From: Alisma plantago-aquatica
Lineage: Eukaryota > Streptophyta > Magnoliopsida > Alismatales > Alismataceae
Assembly (NCBI GenBank): GCA_963693085.1
Contig: OY856412.1
Location: 1,129,908,244-1,129,972,243 of the forward strand
Length of the DNA: 64,000 nt
Direction: 5' to 3'
Below, piece after piece: positions 56,801 through 64,000 of this stretch. The notes beneath the pieces are model-generated. The model had not been told where the DNA came from. It worked only from the letters and a program-made list of their open reading frames with translations, and did no database searches. Position 1 is the first letter of the stretch. Each line of letters starts with the position of its first letter. A program made the translations under genes and the position numbers.

Positions 56801-57860
56801 GTGTATTGATATAGAGGATAAAAGAATCCCTTAGAGGGAATGGGAGTTCATCATTATGGATGTGTGGTAAGTCTCCCCTAGACCAAGGAAGGTCAAGATG
56901 CAAGATGGGTTATGGTAGATTGTCTTACCTAGATGACATGAGAAAGAAAGAGTATTGTCAAGGGACAGATCCGGTTGAACTAAATATGAGAGAGATCGTT
57001 CAACTACACCATGATGTGAGTTCAACAGTTCTTGAGTATAACCTAAAGGTTCACTTCTGTAAGGTGGAAGTAGATACTTGAAGAACTTAATGTTAGTATA
57101 GTTTATCACCCTAGCTAATGGTTAGTACAATCCAGACTAGAAGGTCTGATGAGAGCATGTGTGCTCGTTCAGGGTGATACATGGAGACAATTCTTGTCTT
57201 CTGTAAGATGTGATGATAACCACCATAGCCAGTATCGGGTTGTAAAGAAGCTTTGTAAGGAAGGTTGTGTCGGTCACCACTTCATTAAGATGATGTTGGT
57301 GAAGGGACCTCGCGAAGGTCAAGAAAGGACCACAGTGTGTGGAGATGAAGTCGCTTTAATCGTACAATGGCTGAAAGGAGGCCAGTGATGACATGAGTTG
57401 TAAGATGATGCAAGGTAGACTGACATGCAGTTCACTATGGGGGAATATGTGACATGAAAATCCGACCCCTCTAAGTTATAGCTAAGAGAGTTGAGTTCCT
57501 GATGCATGGGTTCTTTTGACATGGTTTGGTGGAGAAGGTTAAGTTTTCCCTTACCACTCAGGATAATGTGATGTGTGATGAGTTTCATGTGACCAATTTA
57601 GAACACTATGTGAGGTACCCGGACCATGTACGGAGCCATGAACCTAGTGAGCCCCAAGGGAGGCTAAAATGACATGAGTCACCTATGAGGACATTTATAG
57701 ATGCCAAGGTGAAAGAACTCAGAGAAAGGAATATGTGATGATAAAGGTTCTTTGGAAGCACCATGGATAGGGCAAAGTCACATAGGGGCCAATAATGGAT
57801 ATGGAAAAGTCTTATCCTGAATTGTTTGTTTGCTTGATGGAATTTTGAGGACAAAATTTC
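56801..57860 (+). pseudogene. Element A integrase, degenerate
   Basis: Readable pieces in order: 'NMREIVQLHHDVSSTVLE' (REIVRLHGVPxTIVS-like), 'LEGLMRACVLVQGDTWRQF' (TLEDLLRACV...W), 'CVGHH', then 'EFHVTNLEHYVRYPDHV', 'SHEPSEPQGRL', 'VLWKHHG', 'SYPELFVCLMEF' and 'GQNFYKRGE'. These are the core end, C-terminal domain and tail of a chromovirus-type Ty3 integrase. The catalytic triad is not intact. The end runs into the polypurine tract as usual. Confidence 0.78.
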
Positions 57861-57876
57861 TATAAGAGGGGAAGGA
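57861..57876 (+). other. Element A polypurine tract
   Basis: TATAAGAGGGGAAGGA directly before TGTTACAACC of the 3' LTR. Confidence 0.92.
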
Positions 57877-60800
57877 TGTTACAACCCCAACTTTTGGGTT
57901 CATTTGGTGAGAAATGTGATTTCTCATATTAAAGATATTTGAAAAAAAATAAAGGTATAATTTGTTTTGAATAAATGGATTTTGTTTACAATAGCCTTGA
58001 TGATTGTTTTGTGGGCTTTATTGGCTATTGGGCCCAATAACAAGGAAGAGACAAAAAGGAACTCCATTATTAATAAGAAATGGAGAAAAGAAAAATGTAG
58101 AAGCCTCTAGAAGTCAAAAATATATAATCCAAAGGTGGATTTCGTGCCTCTTGGGTTCCCAGGAGTCCAAAGTTGCAAAAAGAAAGCAATAAGAAAATAA
58201 AAGATCAATTAAGCATTTCTTTATTAAGAAAGAAATTGAAAACAATGATAAAATGTGAAAAATAAGTGAAAAGAGGTATAATTGAGTTATCCTTGATGGA
58301 TTTTCATATCCAAAGGATTCCTAAAGTTAAATGTAATGCCAATGAGGAAAATAAAAAGAAAGGAAAAGAGAAATTCTCAAAAAGAGATATTTTAATAAGA
58401 AATAAACAAGATAATGGGAAATAATGAATATAGTTGCATCTAGAAGAATAATAAGTATTCTTATAAAGGAATTTCGAAATCCTAGAGTTTCTTGGGGTCC
58501 AAGGAGCCCCAATGAAGAAAGAGGAAAGAGAAAATACCAATAATGCAAAATAAGAGGATAATATGATGCATAATGAATGAATTTTGTGGTTTTGTTAAAG
58601 AGGTGGTATTTTCTATTAAAAGTAAACATAATTTCGTGCCAATGAATTAAAAGTCAAACACAAGGAAATTGAAACTGGTAGTTTTCGGATTTCCCTTTAA
58701 GTAAATAGATTCCTTAGTAACCAAGGAATACTAATAGACAAGGAATAGATTAAAGGAGAGAAGTTGCACCTAAACAAGGAAAGTAGGATAAAGGGAACTT
58801 GTTTTCCCTATGGTTAAGCACAATGGGACGTTGCCATCCTTCCCTATATAAGGGTTGGATCTAGGGCCTTGAGCCAAAGAGATCCCAGGCATCTCTCTCT
58901 ATGTTTCTTCTTGTTTCCGCATGAACCCTAGCTAGGAGAAAGTGGAGCGATCTTGGGGACGTCTAGGCTCTATGATGGGATACGAGGGTGGTGTGTGGAT
59001 TCTCCAACAACTAGGAGAGGCTTGACCATCATCCCATAGTTCTTTCTCTCACTCCAGCCACCTGCAGCGTGATAGTAAGGTAGCGATGAAGGAGCAGCCG
59101 CAACCTGACCTCAGCCCATGTCAACCACAGTTTGAGGAGTTTGCGACGCTCTTACGAAGCCAGAGAGGACTGGGTGATCATTATCTTGGTGCTTCACACA
59201 TGCGTGACGCCTGCAAGAGGGCTGCAGGTTGGCCGCAGCCGCAGACTAGCTGGGTGGTTTATGGTCATCCTGGCTGCATGTCAGGGGCGCCCTCGCCTGC
59301 GCGGGGCATGACGGAGGAAGGGGGAGCACCATGGTGCCCGTCGGAGGCTGGAAGGGGGGCGGCAGAGTCGCATCTTGACCTTGCTATAGCGGCAGCTAGG
59401 TCACGCGAGGAGGAAGATGACCAGAGGCGGTGTTTGAAGGAAACACCCCTCTGGGTGCTACAAAACCAGTAACTTATGCAAGTGTAAAATAGACAATCCA
59501 TTATGCTTCCAAATGATTAAGCATCATTGCATGAGATGAGCGACGTGGCGACTTCTAATTGGCTCTGGTAAGTAATATCTTGCAAAAATGATATTTAATT
59601 ATTGGTAGCTCGGATGGACACACATAAAATATGGAAATTGCTCAGAAAAATGAGGGAATCCAATAAAAATATATTTAGGAAATAATTCCTCTTGAAATTC
59701 AAAAAGTAATGGAAGTTATCAACTTTAATGATTTAATGATTAAGAAACCCTATTTTGTGATGATTAATGTAATTAGTAGGGTTTAATGGATAATTAAAGT
59801 TGATATTAGCCTGTTAATCATAAAAAGATACATTAATATTAAAAATGATGAACTTTGCATGTAATAAGTTTAATTGAGGGTTCATGTGCATAAATATGCT
59901 TTAATAGGCCTTGAAACCCTAATATTAGTGAATGTGACTCTTGATAGCTTTAATTGTTCAAAATCACGATTAAAGTAGAGATATGATAATTTTAAGCTTT
60001 TTCAAGTATAAAAGTTCCTAATTGTGGATAAATGCCCTTAATGTATTAATTAGGGTTTTCTAATGAATAAAAGATAGAATTAATGGCAAATCGAGTTCAT
60101 ATGTGAATTAGACCATAATGAAATTTGAATTGATGATTAATGAGCATAATGATCTTGTCATGGATTAAAAGGATAAAAATGGTAGCTTTAATGTAAAAGA
60201 GGCTTAATGGACTTAATTGATGATTAATTGAGTTGTTTCTGAAATTAAGGTTATATGTTGTTAAAAGGGTAACCTTAATAACTTTCGTGAAGGATAGATG
60301 AGAAATTAGGGTTTAAAAGAGTAAAATGAAGTAAAAACCCTAATTGCAATGTAAATCCTAAAAGAGGTAGAAATCCTAAAGAGTAATAGAAACCTTAAGT
60401 AGCAAGATGGTTTGAATAGATTTTGATAAAAAGGAATTGGATGTGATTTTAGGATTCGTGTACTTGCTTGATTGGATTTCCCTTCTTGGTTGATTCTGTC
60501 TCAAATCTGCCTGGTAGGTATGTGGTTACGCTTATGAATATCTCAAATTAATTTTTCGAGGTTTTCCAAAGTTTTCCTCGATGACTTGAATCAAACTGTT
60601 GGATGAATTTATTTCATGCAAACTGTAAAGTGACTAAGACTATTATCATAAGTATCCATACATGACTGGCTTAGAACTTGGTCCTCCTATGTGCCTATGT
60701 GAATGCTAAAAAGGGTAACCTAGAGCAAGGTCTAGGCTATCAAGAGTTAGGGATTGGGCTACCTACGTGTAGTGCCATGCAACTCTTTAGCACAACATGA

Positions 60801-61391
60801 GTTAAGGAGCGGGCTACCTATGGGTAGTGCCATGTGATTCAACCCTAGAAACTGATTCACCTGTTAGGTAGGATCATGAGGGGTTAAATGGGGATCTACC
60901 ATAAGGAAGGTAGCATCCAGGTCCACTGTAGGGACAGTGCAGAGGTTAGGGTATGTAAGGATTGAGCACTTATGTTGAAAATGTAAAGTTGTTTGTTAAA
61001 TCATACTTGACTGCAATATGTTGTTACAGTTAATTGCATGTTTATTGTTTCCCACAAATACCAACTTTAGGCTGACTGACGTTTTGTTTGTCGGCGTTTT
61101 AGTTACAAGTGAAAAGAACAAACAGTAAAGTGGCATATGTGGACTTAAATATGATAATTAAAGTTCAACGGAGGATTAGTTAGAATAGACTCCATGTGGA
61201 TAGAAGTAGATATCTAAGTTTTTGAAAAAGGTATGAAAAGTTAAATTTTATTACAGCCTTTCAGTTTAGTTTGGTAGAATTTGATAATTATTATTGATTA
61301 TTTGTCGAACATTTGATTCGAAAATTGGGATAATGGCTCTGACCTCTTGGTCTCCCTTAATTGGGGGTTACTGGGAGGCAGGGTCGTTACA
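57877..61391 (+). repeat. Element A 3' LTR (3,515 bp)
   Basis: Starts TGTTACAACCCC, ends GGGTCGTTACA. Partner of 50014-53539. Frames inside (for example 59086-59472) are LTR leader sequence. Confidence 0.95.
58845..58852 (+). promoter_or_regulatory. LTR TATA box, element A 3' LTR
   Basis: TATATAAG in the same context as 50991-50998. Confidence 0.65.
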
Positions 61392-61396
61392 CTTTG
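61392..61396. repeat. Element A target-site duplication, right
   Basis: CTTTG, then copia sequence continues. Confidence 0.92.
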
Positions 61397-62520
61397 CTAC
61401 TGGATTGAGATAAATAGAGTTCAACAATTGTGGTTTGTGGATGACCCTTTTCAAGAAACTACTTTCTTAATGTTGGTTTCAATCCCTTGGACTTATTGGG
61501 ACACTCCTAAGACATATCATATATGATATCCAATAAACCACTCCGATTGGTACTTTATTTAGTGGTGGAAATATATATATATATATATATATATATGAGG
61601 ATGTAAGAAGACTAGATTAATTGATTAATTGTAACATCATGGTACAATTCCTTCAATCTAACACATCATCATGTTCAAATGGATTTGACTTGTGATGCCT
61701 AATCACAATTCATTCCTAAAGGTACTCAAGGTATTAATGTAAAGTATTTCAACATTTGATCTCATCAAAGTTTCTTAATACTTTCATCAAAATCATACTT
61801 CATTGAAAATCTCTTTGAACATTTCAAGACATTTCTCTTTTACTAAGTGCATATCATCATATTACCAGTAAATGGATATGAGGTATAAGTAATCATCTAT
61901 AGCATTCTTTCATAAGATCTTTATGCATCATATGCATGGGGTCTAAAGAAAGATTCTTCCTCCCTCTATGTTTAGTGAAGGACGTCATGTCATATTATGT
62001 GTGAATACGACTTGTATATTTCCTTAGGTTCAATAACCAAGGCAATGTAGATTAACATCAATATGTATTCTAGGCTTGCAATTCTCATATTCACACGATG
62101 ATTAATGCTAATGATAATATTGAGTTATCAATTATAATCCTTTGCTATAAACATTATAAACATTCATATTTGGATCATTTATCATAAACATCATAAGATG
62201 TTTTCAAGCCAATGTCATACAAGATCATATCTTTTGAAATAGAAGCACTAACAAATATTTATTGATAATCATCCTTGCCCATACAAGATACATAAAGAAA
62301 ATATTTCTATTCTAATGGCATAATGAAATAGCAGTTCTAGTAACTCTATTACATGCCCATTGGGGTAAGATAGATTTAAATGTAGACTATAGCTTCCATA
62401 AGACTTGCTCTGCCATATCCATCTTTGTCCTTCTATGAGGGATTTTACTTCTTCCCAGATCCTACACATCAATATGACAGATCTCTTATCTGGTATTACA
62501 TACCAAAATTTAATAAGTAA
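61397..62520 (-). pseudogene. copia integrase and protease remnants
   Basis: Minus strand. At 62269-62472 'SYSLHLNLSYPNGHVIEL' resembles the protease-to-integrase linker of plant copia elements (SYxLxLPSGLxLEL). At about 61500 'WFIGYHI' matches the FVGYPxxxxGY block after the integrase core. The space is only 1.1 kb, so most of the integrase core (HHCC, DDE) has been deleted or is unrecognisable. Confidence 0.55.
61571..61596. repeat. (AT)13 microsatellite
   Basis: Uninterrupted AT dinucleotide run in copia sequence. Confidence 0.97.
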
Positions 62521-62559
62521 TTAAATTTATCTTATATTATTTATTCGTAAATTTGAGGC

Positions 62560-63440
62560 CTCAGTGCCATCCTTCTTCTTTAATTTCTCCAACCAGAGTG
62601 GGTGATTTCTTTTCCAATGTACAAGCTACTGAAAATGGTGACAATTGCCTCTTTTCTTTACTCCAGCTTTTGCCTTGAGATTTGAAGACTTGGGCTTCTG
62701 GATAGCTTTAGAACTCTTCTTAGCTTTGCCTTTGCCTTTAGACTTCCCATTTGACTTGTTGATCACCATCACATACTTGGGCTTGTCTTTCTTCATTTGT
62801 GTGTCAACTATTCTCAACATGCCCAACAACTTTGTCAACAGTTTGTCAAAGTCATTCATGTTGAAGTTCATGACAAACTGACTATATGACTCTGGTAGGT
62901 ACTGTAGAATCACATTAGTGTCCAACTCTTGGCCCAAGGGAAATCTTGGTCTAGATACATTCTCCACATACCCAATGAGCTTGAGTACATGAGGACCTAC
63001 TGGATCTCCTTCTGCCATGCTGCTCTTGAACAATGCCTTGGAGACATTGTATCTCTCCTATTTTAAATGATCTTGGTACATGTTCTTGAGATGTGTGACC
63101 ATCTCAATCATCCCCATGTTCTCATGCTTCCTTTGCAACTAATGGTTCATGGAACATAACATCAGAGACTTGACATCCACGGTGTCTTTTGTATGCTTCT
63201 TATAAGCATAATTGTCATCCCTTGTAGCATTTTGAGGTGGTCCTCTGGTTCTGGCATTTCTAGGACATAGAGCTTGCACTCCTAGGTGAGAACAATTCTC
63301 AACATCCTAAACCATTCGTAGAAGTTGTTCCCAGTAATTTTTTCCTCCTCAAGGTCAGATCACAGAGAAAAATAATTGGTGTTTGTTTCCATTTGATTCT
63401 ACAAAAGAATTTGCAATTTTGTCAAAAACTCATTTTTATT
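62560..63440 (-). pseudogene. copia gag, degenerate
   Basis: Minus strand; probable start near 63440 (MNKNEFLTKLQILL). 'KITGNNFYEWFRMLRIVL' near 63340 is the N-terminal gag block (LxGxNYxxWxRxLRIxL). The longest frame, 63033-62626, holds 'MAEGDPVGPHVLKLIGYVE', 'LPESYSQFVMNFNM' and 'LTKLLGMLRIVD', all typical of plant copia gag (UBN2-type), then a Lys/Ser-rich linker. The CCHC knuckle near 62590-62641 is ruined: second Cys is Phe, the next codon is TAG, and the last Cys is His. Gag would form the virus-like particle. Confidence 0.88.
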
Positions 63441-64000
63441 CATTTGATTTAAAGTTTGGGCGATCATAATTAAACCTTTTATTAATTATCACTCTCATTA
63501 TTTTGTTCAAATTGATAACCCTCAAGTATCAATTTGGAAAATCATAGCAAACAATTTTCTAATGAGCCAGACCCAAGACAATTCAACTATGGCCCGACCA
63601 ACACTGCAAACCCGGTCAATTATCAATGTAGCAACTTTTCCCAATTGCATCATATGCAATTCTAGATAGATTATATGTGCAACTCCTTGTCATAATCATA
63701 TGCATACTTCTAGACTCAGACATTCTTGAGTATCAATAGTTAAGCCTGACCTAATAGCCAATACAATAATAATACACCCCGTAGAGGTGGAGCCTACATT
63801 ATTACCATCACACTTCCATAAAGTAGACGGTGCACCACGTAGAGGCGTAACCTATACTTAGTCAAACAAGTTTTTCATTTGTGTTGCTTATTTGAAAGCA
63901 TCTAGGACTTAATATGTTTGATTTGAAGGTTTTATATATATATATCATATGTATATACATATATTGTATCCAATCACCACATATATATTATGTATCATAT
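63441..64000 (-). other. copia 5' leader
   Basis: Non-coding sequence upstream (minus strand) of gag. It contains paired GTAGAGGYGKARCCTA-like blocks (about 63780 and 63840). No LTR end or primer site is reached before the window ends; the last 70 bp are TATATA-rich. Confidence 0.5.

Larger units (their letters stand above)
50014..61391 (+). mobile_element. Element A: Ty3/gypsy LTR retrotransposon, plus strand
   Basis: 11.4 kb, complete in structure: 5' LTR 50014-53539, iMet primer site, internal domain of about 4.3 kb, polypurine tract 57861-57876, 3' LTR 57877-61391, and a 5-bp CTTTG duplication in the copia element. Termini are TGTTACAACC (5' copy TTTTACAACC by one change) and GTCGTTACA / GTCATTACA. 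The coding region is decayed. Confidence 0.95.
15705..64000 (-). mobile_element. Ty1/copia retrotransposon, minus strand, expanded by nested insertions
   Basis: Reading on the minus strand from right to left: 5' leader (63441-64000), gag, protease/integrase remnants, then (after element A) RT, then (after LINE2) RNase H, a polypurine tract and a 3' LTR. Integrase before RT is the copia order. Nested insertions are LINE2 (17204-44057), CACTA (45308-49614) and Ty3 element A (50014-61391). The 5' LTR lies beyond the window. All coding parts are broken. Confidence 0.85.

Noticed and set aside
62269..62472. A small independent minus-strand gene
   Set aside because: It continues the copia gag-pol order and resembles the protease/integrase linker of plant copia polyproteins.

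Overview
This window is repeat-dense plant nuclear DNA. The evidence is plant L1-type LINEs with DUF4283-like ORF1 proteins, long-LTR Ty3/gypsy and Ty1/copia retrotransposons primed by initiator tRNA-Met, LTRs carrying 5S-rRNA-derived sequence (the hallmark of Cassandra TRIM elements), and a CACTA DNA transposon. I see no intact host gene, no rRNA or tRNA gene and no intact transposon ORF. Almost everything is a transposon relic broken by stops and frameshifts. Species cannot be named from the sequence; a seed plant, probably an angiosperm, fits best.

Layout. (1) 1-13220: the right part of a plus-strand Ty3/gypsy element (RT end, RNase H, integrase, polypurine tract, long 3' LTR). Its integrase is split by a plus-strand LINE (1387-8912) with a perfect 16-bp target duplication. 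(2) 13221-15704: AT-rich DNA with no gene. (3) 15705-64000: one minus-strand Ty1/copia element whose pieces (3' LTR, RNase H, RT, integrase, protease, gag, 5' leader) are spread over more than 48 kb by nested insertions.

Nesting inside the copia element: a second LINE (about 17204-44057) sits in the RNase H/RT region. That LINE is interrupted in ORF1 by an internally deleted LTR element (18211-22406) and in its RT by a Ty3 element, 'B' (24728-42994). The left LTR of B is interrupted by element 'C' (26440-34888). C has short Cassandra-type LTRs with 5S-derived sequence but contains a Ty3 body related to B. Further right, a 459-bp tandem duplication of copia RT carries a non-autonomous CACTA transposon (45308-49614) in one copy only, so the other copy is an in-situ empty site. 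A plus-strand Ty3 element 'A' (50014-61391) with 3.5-kb LTRs and a 5-bp target duplication splits RT from integrase.

Elements A, B and C share one family of Ty3 internal domain (iMet primer site, gag N-terminus, degenerate integrase tail, similar polypurine tract). Relative insertion order from the nesting: copia first, then LINE2, element A and the duplication; then X and B inside LINE2 and CACTA inside the duplication; then C inside B. The strongest candidate for something undescribed is C, an apparent Cassandra/Ty3 chimera, with a 13-nt inverted identity exactly at its two junctions.
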